Source of the DNA: Blattabacterium cuenoti
GTDB taxonomy: Bacteria; Bacteroidota; Bacteroidia; Flavobacteriales; Blattabacteriaceae
Length of the DNA stretch: 64,000 nt
Reading direction: 5' to 3'
Assembly (NCBI RefSeq): GCF_014252455.1
Contig: NZ_CP060245.1
Span: forward strand, 24,172 to 88,171
The notes under the pieces were generated by a model. That model was not told where the DNA came from. It searched no databases and worked only from the letters and a program-made list of their open reading frames with translations. Of this stretch, positions 31,299-40,491 are shown one piece after another; the stretch's first letter is position 1; each line of letters starts with the position of its first letter. The translations under genes and the position numbers were made by a program.

Positions 31299-31891
31299 TT
31301 TTCTTATTTATATTAATATTTCATTTTTTTATTTTAATCAGTCATATTCGTTAATTTTAAATGATAACAGTTATGGAATTTATTTTCGTTTTTTATATTT
31401 TTTTTCCGAAATGTTCATTTAAAAAAATAATTTTATGATCCTTAATTGATACTCTATATACATAAATTCTTTATTTTACCATACATATATAATTATTCAT
31501 ATTTTTATTTATTAATATTTTATTCAATAATTTTTTAGATATGTTTTTAACATATTATTATTATAATTTGGAAGAAAAAATTTTTTGGGGGACCTTATCA
31601 GGTATAAGTTGAGGCGAAAAAAAATAAAACCTATTTTTTTAATTAAAGTTTTTTTTAAACTATTTTTTTCTGATACTAATCCTAATTATTATACTTTATA
31701 ATAATACAATACATCATCTTATTTTAAGATATTTACTTTTAATTTTGAAAAAATGATAATATACTAAATATTTTTAGCTTGAATCATATTTTATCTAAAT
31801 TGAAAAATCTTATCATTCAAAAAATAAAAAAATGTTTGAAAAAAATAAATGATTTTTAATTTAAATTTACTATTTTTAAAAACTATTATTA
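31299..31891. other. 593-bp gap without a recognisable gene
   Basis: Both strands carry many stops in all frames. The DNA is extremely A+T-rich except for about 30 bases at 31586-31616 (GGGGGACCTTATCAGG... GAGGCG), which contain a small hairpin ACCT-TATC-AGGT. That island stands out and might be part of a structured RNA or the last trace of a gene. TAATTTTG at 31740-31747 matches the -7 promoter form but lies 145 bp from sucC. I see no tRNA, riboswitch, tmRNA, SRP RNA or RNase P RNA core. Confidence 0.5.
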
Positions 31892-33081
31892 ATGAATTTA
31901 CATGAATTTCAGGGGAGAGAAATATTAAAATCCTTTTCTATTAAGGTTCCTGACGGAATCATAGCTACTACCCCAGAAGAAGCTGTTCAAGCTGGAAAAA
32001 TTTTATTTAAAAAAACCCAAAAAAAATCCTTAATTATTAAAGCTCAAATACATGCAGGTGGTAGAGGAAAAAGTGGAGGAATAAAAATAGTTCAAACTTT
32101 AGAAGAAATATATAAAATATCAAAAAATCTTTTAGGAAGATATTTAATTACCCCACAAACTTCAAAAAAAGGAAAATTAGTTCGTAAAATTCTTATTTCT
32201 GAAGATGTTTATAATAATGATTATATAAAAAAAACAACCTTTTCTAATAAACCTAAAGAATATTATTTATCAATATTATTTAATCGTGATATTGAAAAAA
32301 ATGTTATTTTATATTCTAAAGAAGGAGGTATAGATATAGAAGAAATATCTAAAAAATATCCAAATAAAATATTTATAGAAGAAATAGATACAGGTTTAGG
32401 TTTACAATTATTTCAATCTAGAAAAATTGGATTAAATTTAGGAATAAAAAAAAATATCCATTCTTTTTTATTTTCTCTTTATCAAGCTTATTTATCTTGT
32501 GATACTTTATTATTAGAAATAAACCCATTAATTTATAATAAACTTAATGATCAATTTATAGCAGTAGATATAAAAATGATATTAGATGATAATGCTTTAT
32601 TTCGTCATAAAAAATATGTTTATACTCCATTAATAGATAAAAAAAAAATCAAGAAAAATTAAATTTTTTAAAATTAGAAGGAAATGTAGGATGCATGGTT
32701 AATGGAGCTGGATTAGCTATGGCTACAATGGATATGATTAAATATAGTGGAGGTCATCCAGCTAATTTTTTAGATATTGGAGGAACAGCGAATAAAGAAC
32801 GTGTAGAAAAAGCTTTTTATCTTATTTTTAATGATCCATCGGTAAAAACGATATTAATAAATATATTTGGAGGAATTGTTCGTTGTGATACAGTAGCAGA
32901 GGGAATTGTTAATTATTATCAGAAAATAAATTCAATAAAAATTCCAATAATTGTTCGTTTACAAGGAACAAATGAGGATAGAGCAAAAAAAATACTTGAA
33001 AAAAGTAAATTACCAATTTATTATACTTATACCTTAAAAGAAGCAGCGAATAAAATTAAAGAAATTTTATTAAATTCATAA
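31892..33081 (+). CDS. sucC: Succinyl-CoA ligase (ADP-forming) beta subunit, interrupted by a one-base frameshift
   Basis: Two open segments together make a normal SucC. The first (31892-32662) has the ATP-grasp start '[15 protein letters not shown]', '[14 protein letters not shown]' and 'LLLEINPLI'. The second, open from the 10-A run at 32639-32648 onward, reads '[20 protein letters not shown]', '[18 protein letters not shown]' and '[18 protein letters not shown]', the CoA and grasp-phosphate region. One extra A at the run joins them into 396 residues, the family's usual length. SucC with SucD makes succinate and ATP, the step after SucA/SucB. Every conserved motif survives on both sides, which argues for function by slippage or for a sequence error rather than decay. 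Its stop shares one base with the dnaX start. Confidence 0.85.
32639..32648 (+). other. 10-A run carrying the sucC frameshift
   Basis: GAT, ten A, then TCAAG. With ten A the frame reaches TAA at 32660-32662; with eleven it continues as N-Q-E-K-L-N into conserved SucC sequence. 31892-33081 is one base short of a multiple of three. Confidence 0.8.
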
Positions 33082-34532
33082 TGAATAAAAACCATTTTTT
33101 TTCTATAATGTTAACTAAAAAATATCAACCTATAAAATGGGATGACGTTGTAGGACAAAAAGATATTATAATTATTTTAAAAAAAGTTATAAAAAAAAAT
33201 TATTTATCTCAAATTTCATTCTTTTTAGGTCCAAAAGGAGTAGGAAAAAATACATGTGCAAAAATTTTTGCTAAAGAATTAAATCACTTTTCTTCTTCTA
33301 TAGCAGAAGAAAATGATTTTTTTAATATATTTGAAATTAACGGTTTATTAACAACAACTAAAGAAGATCTTTTTCGTATTATCAATAAACTACGTTTATA
33401 TCCAAAAAAAGGAAAATATAATATATGTATTGTAAATGATATATATTCTTTTTCTACAGAATTTTTTAACATTATTATTAAAATAATAAAAAACCCACCT
33501 TTACATATATTATTTATTATATGTCTACAAGAAAAAAATAAAATATTAGATTCTATAATAACATGTGGTAAAATTTATGATTTTCAACCTATTTCTTTAA
33601 AAAAAATTTATTTATACTTAAAATATATTGTAAAAAAAGAAGGAATAAAAATAGACAATGAAGCTTTATTTTTTATTTCTAAATATGTAAATGGATCTAT
33701 AATGGAAGCTTTATCGATTTTAGATAAATTTACATTATATGAACAAACAATTATATCTAAAAAATTAATTATGAATAAATTAGGAGTTTTAGATAATAAT
33801 TATTATTTTCAAATAGTAGATGATTTATTTAATCATAAAATTTCTAAAATATTAATATTAATAGATAAAATTTTCAAAAAAGGAATTAATTATTTAATTT
33901 TTATAAAAAGTTTAACTCAACATTTTAGAAATTTATTATTAGCTAAAGATCCTGAAACTATTTTTAGTTTAAAATTTAAAAAAAACATTATAGAATCTTA
34001 TATACAACAAGCAAAAAAAATATCTATATTTTTTTTAATTAAATCTTTAAAAATTTGTTGTTGTATGGAAAATGAATTTAAATATAATAAATTTTCTTCT
34101 AGATTAATAATAGAAATATATTTAATACAATTATCTAATAATATTTATTTATATCATTTAAACAATTATGATAAATCAAAAAATAAAAAAATACAATTTT
34201 TAAAAGAAAATTGGAAAAATTTTATAGATAAATTTTCTAAAAAAATTAATCCTATTTATTTAAAATTATTAATCAATGAAATACAATTTCATATTGATAC
34301 AAATAAAATATTTTTTATCATTCCTTCTCAATTAGAGAATAATGAATTTTTTTTAATACAAACTTATTTTAGAAAATTTTTAAAAAAAAAATTAAACAAT
34401 ATAAATTTAGAATTTAAAATTATTACAAAAGGATTAGAAAACTCTCCAATTAAAAAATACAATTTATTATCTAATAAAAATAAATTTGTAGATAAATTAA
34501 TAGAAAAATTACATTTAAAAATGTCATCTTAA
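33081..34532 (+). CDS. dnaX: DNA polymerase III gamma/tau subunit-like protein with degraded ATPase motifs
   Basis: A 483-residue protein. The N terminus 'KYQPIKWDDVVGQKDI' and the fold order fit DnaX, the clamp-loader ATPase. Walker A reads GPKGVGKN-T (residues 50-58), with Asn57 at the metal-coordinating Thr/Ser position. The zinc module that normally follows is missing with all its cysteines. The Walker B Asp-Glu pair is Asn119-Asp120 (ICIVNDIYS). The sensor 1 region reads IICLQEK. The SRC arginine finger is TCG (Arg to Cys162). 'NPPLHILFI' and 'KIYDFQPI' keep the surrounding fold. The C-terminal region ('LKENWKNFIDKFS', 'PIYLKLLINEI') resembles Bacteroidota tau. It starts one base inside the sucC stop. 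It could act as a structural clamp-loader subunit; delta-prime is a less likely identity. Confidence 0.78.
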   Translation: MNKNHFFSIMLTKKYQPIKWDDVVGQKDIIIILKKVIKKNYLSQISFFLGPKGVGKNTCAKIFAKELNHFSSSIAEENDFFNIFEINGLLTTTKEDLFRIINKLRLYPKKGKYNICIVNDIYSFSTEFFNIIIKIIKNPPLHILFIICLQEKNKILDSIITCGKIYDFQPISLKKIYLYLKYIVKKEGIKIDNEALFFISKYVNGSIMEALSILDKFTLYEQTIISKKLIMNKLGVLDNNYYFQIVDDLFNHKISKILILIDKIFKKGINYLIFIKSLTQHFRNLLLAKDPETIFSLKFKKNIIESYIQQAKKISIFFLIKSLKICCCMENEFKYNKFSSRLIIEIYLIQLSNNIYLYHLNNYDKSKNKKIQFLKENWKNFIDKFSKKINPIYLKLLINEIQFHIDTNKIFFIIPSQLENNEFFLIQTYFRKFLKKKLNNINLEFKIITKGLENSPIKKYNLLSNKNKFVDKLIEKLHLKMSS

Positions 34533-34620
34533 AAAATTATATAAATTATTTTTTTATTTATTTGTACAAATGAAAGAGATATTTTATCTTTTTTTAAATT
34601 TTTTATGATTTTTATAATAA

Positions 34621-36765
34621 ATGGTTATTATTTTCAATAATAAAAAAAGAATTTTTTTTACTTCTACTTATTCAAATGAAGATATGGAGAATGATAGTTA
34701 TACTTCTTCTTATGGTAGTAGTGGATCTAGTGGAACTGGAGGAAGAGGCAGTGGATATAGTAGTAGTTATTATGGAGGAACTTCTACAAGAAGTAAAACT
34801 CCAGTATTAGATAATTTTGGAAAAAATTTAAATTCTATGGCTATAGAAGGTAAATTAGATCCAGTAGTAGGGAGGGATAAAGAATTAGAACGTGTATCTC
34901 AAATATTGAGTAGACGAAAAAAAAATAATCCTCTTCTTATAGGAGAACCAGGTGTAGGTAAATCTGCCATTGTGGAAGGTTTAGCTTTACGTATTGTTAA
35001 AAAAAAAGTTTCTAGAGTTTTATATAATAAAAAAGTAGTTTTTTTAGATTTAGCTAGTTTAGTAGCTGGAACTAAATATAGAGGACAATTTGAAGAAAGA
35101 ATGAAAGCTATTATAAATGAATCAGAAAAAAACAAAGATTTAATTCTTTTTATAGATGAAATTCATACTATCATTGGAGCTGGAGGGACCACAGGATCTT
35201 TAGATGCTTCTAATATATTTAAACCAGCATTAGCAAGAGGGGATATTCAATGTATTGGAGCTACTACATTAAATGAATATAGACAATATATAGAAAAAGA
35301 TGGAGCCTTAGAACGTAGGTTTCAAAAAATTATAGTACACCCTTCTTCAGAAAAAGAAACTATTGATATTTTAAAAAAAATAAAAGTAAAATATGAAAGT
35401 CATCATAATGTTATTTATACTACAGAAGCTATTAAAGCATGTGTAAATTTAACAGAAAGATATATTGTAGATCGTTTTTTACCAGATAAAGCTATTGATG
35501 CATTAGATGAATCAGGATCTCGTGTTCATATAAAAAATATTAAAGTTCCACAAGAAATTATTTTTATAGAAAAAGAATTAGAAAATATTCGTAAAAAAAA
35601 ATCTAAAGTAGTTAAAAATCAAAAATATGAAGAAGCAGCTCGTCTTAGAGATACAGAAAAAAATATTGAAAAACAATTAATTAAAGCACAAAAAAATTGG
35701 GAAAAATATTCTAAAGAAAATAAAGAAATAGTGTCTGTAGAAAATGTAGAAGAAGTTGTTTCTATGATGAGTGAAATTCCAGTAAATAGGATTGCTAAAG
35801 CTGAAATGAAAAAATTAAATAAAATGACGGATTTTCTAAAAAAAAAAATTATAGGACAAGATGAAGCTATAGATAAAATTGTAAAAGCTGTAAAAAGAAA
35901 TAGAACAGGATTAAAAGATCCTAATTGTCCAATAGGATCTTTTCTTTTTATGGGTAGTACAGGAGTAGGAAAAACTTATTTAGCAAAAGTTTTTTCTAAA
36001 GAATTATTTAATTCTGAAGAATCATTAGTTCGTATTGATATGAGTGAATATATGGAAAAATTTTCTGTTTCTAGATTAATTGGAGCACCTCCTGGTTATG
36101 TTGGATATGAAGAAGGAGGACAACTTACAGAAGTGATCCGTCGTAAACCATATTCTGTAATTTTATTAGATGAAATAGAAAAAGCACATCCTGAAGTATT
36201 TAATATCCTATTACAAATACTTGATTATGGATGTGTTACAGATAGTATTGGAAGAAAAATAAATTTTAAGAATACTGTTATTATTTTTACATCTAATACA
36301 GAAACACAAAAATTCAAAGTATTTCGTACAGAAATAGGTTTTTATACTAAAGCGATAAAATATAATAAATCTAAAAATTATTTAGAAAAAGTATTAAAAA
36401 AAACTTTTTCTCCAGAATTTATAAATCGAATAGATGATATTATTCTTTTTAATTCTCTTCAAAAAAAAGATATTTATAGAATAACTCATATAGAATTAGA
36501 AAAAATAAATATTCAATTATTAAACTTAGGATATAAATTAATTTTACAATATAATGTAGAAAAATTTATTCAAAAAAAAGGTTTTGATAAAGAATATGGA
36601 GCTCGTCCATTAAAAAGAGTAATAGAAAAATTTATCAAAAATCCTATATCTGAATGTATTATTAATGAAACTTTAAAAAAAGGAGATACAATTATATTGA
36701 AAATGAATGAAAAAAAAAATAATATTAAAATTGTTATTAAAAATATATGTTTAAAAAAAAAATAA
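34621..36765 (+). CDS. clpC: ATP-dependent Clp protease ATP-binding subunit ClpC, lacking the N-domain
   Basis: A 714-residue Hsp100 ATPase. D1 has Walker A GEPGVGKSA (108-116) and Walker B 'LILFIDEIHTI'. A short middle domain with the UVR-like 'KYEEAARLRDTEKNIEKQL' follows. D2 has 'GSTGVGKTYLAK' and 'SVILLDEIEKAHPEVF'. The loop 'EIGF' is the expected IGF/VGF ClpP-docking tripeptide. Bacteroidota ClpC is usually about 130 residues longer: the duplicated Clp_N domain is missing, and the protein begins with the Ser/Gly linker ('SSYGSSGSSGTGGRGSG') that normally follows it. Only 88 bp separate it from dnaX, so the domain is deleted rather than merely misannotated. It probably unfolds substrates for ClpP (11329). 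It overlaps nth by 19 bp. Confidence 0.9.
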   Translation: MVIIFNNKKRIFFTSTYSNEDMENDSYTSSYGSSGSSGTGGRGSGYSSSYYGGTSTRSKTPVLDNFGKNLNSMAIEGKLDPVVGRDKELERVSQILSRRKKNNPLLIGEPGVGKSAIVEGLALRIVKKKVSRVLYNKKVVFLDLASLVAGTKYRGQFEERMKAIINESEKNKDLILFIDEIHTIIGAGGTTGSLDASNIFKPALARGDIQCIGATTLNEYRQYIEKDGALERRFQKIIVHPSSEKETIDILKKIKVKYESHHNVIYTTEAIKACVNLTERYIVDRFLPDKAIDALDESGSRVHIKNIKVPQEIIFIEKELENIRKKKSKVVKNQKYEEAARLRDTEKNIEKQLIKAQKNWEKYSKENKEIVSVENVEEVVSMMSEIPVNRIAKAEMKKLNKMTDFLKKKIIGQDEAIDKIVKAVKRNRTGLKDPNCPIGSFLFMGSTGVGKTYLAKVFSKELFNSEESLVRIDMSEYMEKFSVSRLIGAPPGYVGYEEGGQLTEVIRRKPYSVILLDEIEKAHPEVFNILLQILDYGCVTDSIGRKINFKNTVIIFTSNTETQKFKVFRTEIGFYTKAIKYNKSKNYLEKVLKKTFSPEFINRIDDIILFNSLQKKDIYRITHIELEKINIQLLNLGYKLILQYNVEKFIQKKGFDKEYGARPLKRVIEKFIKNPISECIINETLKKGDTIILKMNEKKNNIKIVIKNICLKKK

Positions 36766-37376
36766 AAATTATTATAGATACCTTAAATTTAATTTATCCT
36801 AATCCCATTAGTTCATTATATTATATAAATGAATTTACTTTACTTATAGCTATAATATTAACTTCTAATAGTCAAGAAAAAAAAGTAAATCAATTAACAA
36901 GACATTGGTTTAATTTTATTAAAAAACCTCAAGATATTATTGATTTATCTGTAAATAATATTAAAAATTATATTAAAAAAATTGGACTTTATAATAAAAA
37001 ATCTATAAATATTTATTATTTATCCATTATTTTAATAGAAAAATATGATGGAATTATTCCGAAAGATATCTCTAAATTAGAATCTTTACCTGGTGTTGGA
37101 CACAAAACCGCATCTGTTTTCTTATCTTATATAACAAATATTCCGGTATTTCCTGTAGATACACATATACATAGAATGATGTTTCGTTGGAAATTAAGTA
37201 ATGGAAAAAATATCAAACAAACAGAAAATGATGCTAAAAATATTTTTCCAAAAAAATATTGGAAAAAATTACATCTTCAAATTATTTCTTATGGAAAAGA
37301 ATATTCTCCTTCCCGTAAATGGAATATTAAAAAAGATATTATTTATCAAATATTGTTCAATTATAATCTTTTATAA
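36747..37376 (+). CDS. nth: Endonuclease III family DNA glycosylase without the iron-sulfur motif
   Basis: A 209-residue HhH-GPD glycosylase. The helix-hairpin-helix 'LESLPGVGHKTASVFLSYI' carries the catalytic Lys120 and 'VFPVDTHIHRM' the catalytic Asp138, at the same positions as in E. coli Nth. The C terminus, where four cysteines normally bind a 4Fe-4S cluster, reads 'GKEYSPSRKWNIKKDIIYQI' and contains no cysteine. It excises oxidised pyrimidines and nicks the backbone. Its start lies inside the clpC 3' end (19-bp overlap). The cluster-free form may be a lineage property rather than decay. Confidence 0.87.
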   Translation: MFKKKIKIIIDTLNLIYPNPISSLYYINEFTLLIAIILTSNSQEKKVNQLTRHWFNFIKKPQDIIDLSVNNIKNYIKKIGLYNKKSINIYYLSIILIEKYDGIIPKDISKLESLPGVGHKTASVFLSYITNIPVFPVDTHIHRMMFRWKLSNGKNIKQTENDAKNIFPKKYWKKLHLQIISYGKEYSPSRKWNIKKDIIYQILFNYNLL

Positions 37377-37386
37377 GAAAAAAAAT

Positions 37387-37743
37387 CTAAAACGGTAAAT
37401 CATCAAAATCTTCAGATGATAAAGATGAAGTAGATGTTTTTTTTGAATGAGAATGATCTAAAGATAGTGATTGTAATTCCTCAATTTTCCATCCTTGAAT
37501 AGAATTAAAATATTTTATAATTCCTTCTGGATTAGTCCATTCTCTTCCTCTAATATTAATAAAAACTTTTATTTTATCTTCTTTTTTGATAAATTTTAAT
37601 AAATCTACTTTATCTTGAATAAATTCTATCAATATATTTTGAGGATATGGTTCTTCTGTAGTAAGTACCATTTCTCTTTTTCTAAATCCGCTATTAAATT
37701 TTTGAATATCAAATAATTTTTTAACTATTCCTATTAATTTCAT
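37387..37743 (-). CDS. DUF3127 protein with an SSB-like acidic tail
   Basis: A 118-residue protein of the Bacteroidota family DUF3127: an OB-like N domain ('VKKLFDIQKFNSGFRKREMV', 'NILIEFIQDKVDLL', 'KVFINIRGREW', 'KYFNSIQGWKIEEL') and a low-complexity Ser-rich linker ending DDLPF. That ending mimics the C-terminal tip of single-stranded DNA-binding protein (D-D-I-P-F), which docks many replication and repair proteins. The function is not established in my knowledge. It is last in a minus-strand block of five genes and converges with nth at 11 bp. Confidence 0.82.
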   Translation of the reverse strand: MKLIGIVKKLFDIQKFNSGFRKREMVLTTEEPYPQNILIEFIQDKVDLLKFIKKEDKIKVFINIRGREWTNPEGIIKYFNSIQGWKIEELQSLSLDHSHSKKTSTSSLSSEDFDDLPF

Positions 37744-37760
37744 GGATTTTTTGAATTTTA

Positions 37761-38717
37761 TTATTTAATTTTTTTACTATTATTATTTTTATTACTATTG
37801 TTTTTATTTTTAATAGATTCTCCTATTTTACTAGATATATTAAAAGTAGTAATCATATTATTTAACATTTCACTAGCAGATCCTGGAGAATTAGGTAATA
37901 AAATTAAATTAGTATTTGTATTTTCTCCCATAGATTGAAGAGTATCATAATGTTGAGTTACAACAATCAAAGCAGAAGCTTCTTGTGAATTAATTCCAAC
38001 ATTATTTAAAACTTCTACAGATTCTAATATTCCTCTAGCAATCTCTCTTCTTTGATCCGCTGTTCCTTTTCCTTGTAATTTTTTACTTTCAGCTTCTGCT
38101 TTAGCTTTTGCTACAATTTTAATTCTATCAGCCTCAGCTTGATATTCCGCTGCTACTTTTTCTCTTTCCGCAGTATTAATTCTATTCATAGCATGTTTTA
38201 CCTTTTCATCAGGATCTAAATCTGTAACTAATGCTTTAATAATAGAATATCCATAATTTAACATAGCTCCTTCTATTTCTCTTTTTACAGCAATAGCTAT
38301 ATAATCTTTTCTTTCAAAAACATCATCTAAACGCATTTTAGGAACTTCAGCTCTAACTACATCGAATATATAAGAAGTAATTTGAGAAAGAGAATTATCT
38401 AATTTATAAAAAGCTTCATATACTTTATTTTTAATAACTTGAAATTGTACCGATATTTTTACTTTTACAAAAACATTATCTTTAGTTTTTGTATCCACAA
38501 TAATATCTAATTGTTGAATTTTTAATGTTAATCTTCCAACTATATTATCTATTATGGGAATTTTAAAATGAAATCCAGCAAGACGAATACTATGAAATTT
38601 ACCTAATCTTTCTATAATAGAAGCTGTTTCTTGATGAACTATGAAAATAAAATTAGAAAAAAAAGATAATATTAAAAGAATTAATAATCCATAAAATAAT
38701 AAACTAAAAAGACTCAT
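37761..38717 (-). CDS. SPFH/Band 7 membrane protein (stomatin/QmcA-like)
   Basis: A 318-residue protein with an N-terminal transmembrane helix (residues 5-28), an SPFH domain ('VHQETASIIERLGKFHSIRL', 'IPIIDNI', 'VDTKTKDNVFVKVKISVQFQ') and a coiled coil rich in Ala/Glu ('AAEYQAEADRIKIVAKAKAE'). This is the QmcA/stomatin arrangement, which forms large membrane rings and interacts with proteases or cytochromes. Its exact role is unknown. It lies in the minus-strand block with a DUF59 protein and two M16 peptidases. Confidence 0.88.
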   Translation of the reverse strand: MSLFSLLFYGLLILLILSFFSNFIFIVHQETASIIERLGKFHSIRLAGFHFKIPIIDNIVGRLTLKIQQLDIIVDTKTKDNVFVKVKISVQFQVIKNKVYEAFYKLDNSLSQITSYIFDVVRAEVPKMRLDDVFERKDYIAIAVKREIEGAMLNYGYSIIKALVTDLDPDEKVKHAMNRINTAEREKVAAEYQAEADRIKIVAKAKAEAESKKLQGKGTADQRREIARGILESVEVLNNVGINSQEASALIVVTQHYDTLQSMGENTNTNLILLPNSPGSASEMLNNMITTFNISSKIGESIKNKNNSNKNNNSKKIK

Positions 38718-38728
38718 ATTTAAAATTT

Positions 38729-39046
38729 TTATAACATTCCAAGTTCTAAACGAGCTTCTTCGCTCATAAATTCTTTACACCAAGGTGGATCAAATGTTAA
38801 AATTACATTAACCTTTTTAATACCTTTAATGGATTGAATTTTTTCTTTTACTAATAGAGGAAAACTATCAGCTACTGGACAATTAGAAGTAGTTAAAGTC
38901 ATAAGAATTTTTACCTCTTTTTTAAGAGAAATTTGTATATCATAAATTAATCCCAATTCATATATATCTACTGATATTTCTGGATCATATATATTTTTTA
39001 ATACAGATATAATATGATCTTCTAAAGAAGAATGATCTTCATTCAT
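38729..39046 (-). CDS. DUF59/MIP18-family iron-sulfur assembly protein (SufT-like)
   Basis: A 105-residue DUF59 protein. 'SVLKNIYDPEISVDIYELGL' is the family signature; 'TTSNCPVADSFPLL' contains the conserved Cys and 'DPPWCKEFMSEEARLELGM' the tail. Relatives (SufT, PaaD/MIP18) help mature Fe-S proteins. In Bacteroidota it often sits with suf genes; here only the protein itself is in the window. It would support the Fe-S clusters of ActB. Confidence 0.9.
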   Translation of the reverse strand: MNEDHSSLEDHIISVLKNIYDPEISVDIYELGLIYDIQISLKKEVKILMTLTTSNCPVADSFPLLVKEKIQSIKGIKKVNVILTFDPPWCKEFMSEEARLELGML

Positions 39047-39051
39047 TATAT

Positions 39052-40491
39052 TTATTTTAAAATATTTCCAAATTTATCAAAAAAATGAATAGGATAACCT
39101 AATTTTTTTAAATTCGGTAAAATTTCTTTTGATTTTCCAATAATTAAAATTCTACCTTTTTTGATAGAAAAAAATTTTTTACAAAAAAAATAAACATTAG
39201 ATATTGTAACAGATTCAATATTTTTTAAATATTTTTTATAAAAACCACTATATAAATTATTTTTTAATTCACTAATAAACAAATCACTAATTATATTAGA
39301 ATCTTCTAAATCTAGAATAAATTGACCACTTATTTCTTTTTTTTTAATCTTTAATTCTTCAATATTTACTTTATTAGTTATTATATTTTTTATTTCTTTT
39401 ATTATATCTATAACAGCTTTATCTGTTACTTTATTTCTTACTTGAGTATAAACGGAAAAATATCCTATATTTTTATCTGATTTTAAAACGGAATAAGCCC
39501 CATATGTATAAGCTTTTTTTTCTCTAAGATTTAAAAATAAACGACTTTGAGGTCCTCCTCCTAAAATTCCATTAGATAAAATAGAAGAAAAATATGAAGA
39601 ATCACTTTTTTTTAAAATTACTGGACCTCCAAAACAAATTGTAGATTGAGTTAAAGATGGAATATCCACTATATCTATTTCCATTTTTGGAGATGGAGTG
39701 ATTTGTTTTATTTTTTTTTGTTTATGATAAAAAATATTCTTTTTCCATTGAGAAAAATAATCTTCACATAATTTTTTAGCTTCGTTTAAATCAATATCGC
39801 CTACAAAAGAAAGATAAGAGATATTTGGAATATAATATTTTTTATATAATTTTTGTAAATCTTTAAGAGTAATATTTTTTATAGTATCATAGGTTTCATA
39901 TTCTCCATAAGGATGATTTTTACCAAAATATAAAATGTTTCGTACTCTATGTAAAATAGCATTTGGATCTTTTTCTGATAAATTGAGATTTATTATTTGA
40001 TGTTTAACTATTTTTTCTAATTCTTTAGAATTATCAAATTTGCTATTCATTAATATATCACTCATAATAGAAATAGATTTTTCTAAATGTTTTTTTAAAG
40101 TAGAAATAGATATTCCTGAAAAAGAAGTATATAATGTAGTTCCAAGATGATCAATAATTTCATCTAATTTTTCTTTAGAATAATTTTTGGTTCCAGAGCG
40201 AAGCATTTTTCCAAAAATTTTTTTTATTCCAGCTTTATCTTTTTCTAAAAAAGGAATATAATCCAATTCTAATCCTATTCTCACTAAAGGAAGTTTATGA
40301 TTTTCTACTACTAAAACTTTTAATCCATTTTTCAGTTTAAAAAAATGTGGTTCATCTAAATTAATAACCATTTTTCTATTTAAAGACTTAGGGGGTGTAT
40401 TTCTTACTATTTTAGAAAACATATTGATATGACAAAAAATATTAATTATTATAATAAAAATAATTTTTTTAAATTTAATTATTTGGAACAT
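39052..40491 (-). CDS. M16 family peptidase, non-catalytic subunit
   Basis: A 479-residue M16 (insulinase/MPP) fold protein with a signal-like N terminus (residues 8-26). Where catalytic members have HxxEH the sequence reads 'KAGIKKIFGKMLRSGTKNYS', so the zinc site is absent. The second half contains 'GGGPQSRLFLNLREKKAYTY', the substrate-binding R/Y motif typical of the partner subunit. It is paired with the catalytic subunit immediately upstream (17-bp overlap), as in two-subunit M16B peptidases. Probably periplasmic. Confidence 0.85.
   Translation of the reverse strand: MFQIIKFKKIIFIIIINIFCHINMFSKIVRNTPPKSLNRKMVINLDEPHFFKLKNGLKVLVVENHKLPLVRIGLELDYIPFLEKDKAGIKKIFGKMLRSGTKNYSKEKLDEIIDHLGTTLYTSFSGISISTLKKHLEKSISIMSDILMNSKFDNSKELEKIVKHQIINLNLSEKDPNAILHRVRNILYFGKNHPYGEYETYDTIKNITLKDLQKLYKKYYIPNISYLSFVGDIDLNEAKKLCEDYFSQWKKNIFYHKQKKIKQITPSPKMEIDIVDIPSLTQSTICFGGPVILKKSDSSYFSSILSNGILGGGPQSRLFLNLREKKAYTYGAYSVLKSDKNIGYFSVYTQVRNKVTDKAVIDIIKEIKNIITNKVNIEELKIKKKEISGQFILDLEDSNIISDLFISELKNNLYSGFYKKYLKNIESVTISNVYFFCKKFFSIKKGRILIIGKSKEILPNLKKLGYPIHFFDKFGNILK

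Noticed and set aside
31586..31620. TPP riboswitch on the minus strand
   Set aside because: ACCTGATAAGG resembles part of the conserved core, but the CTGAGA and downstream elements are missing and no thiamine gene follows.
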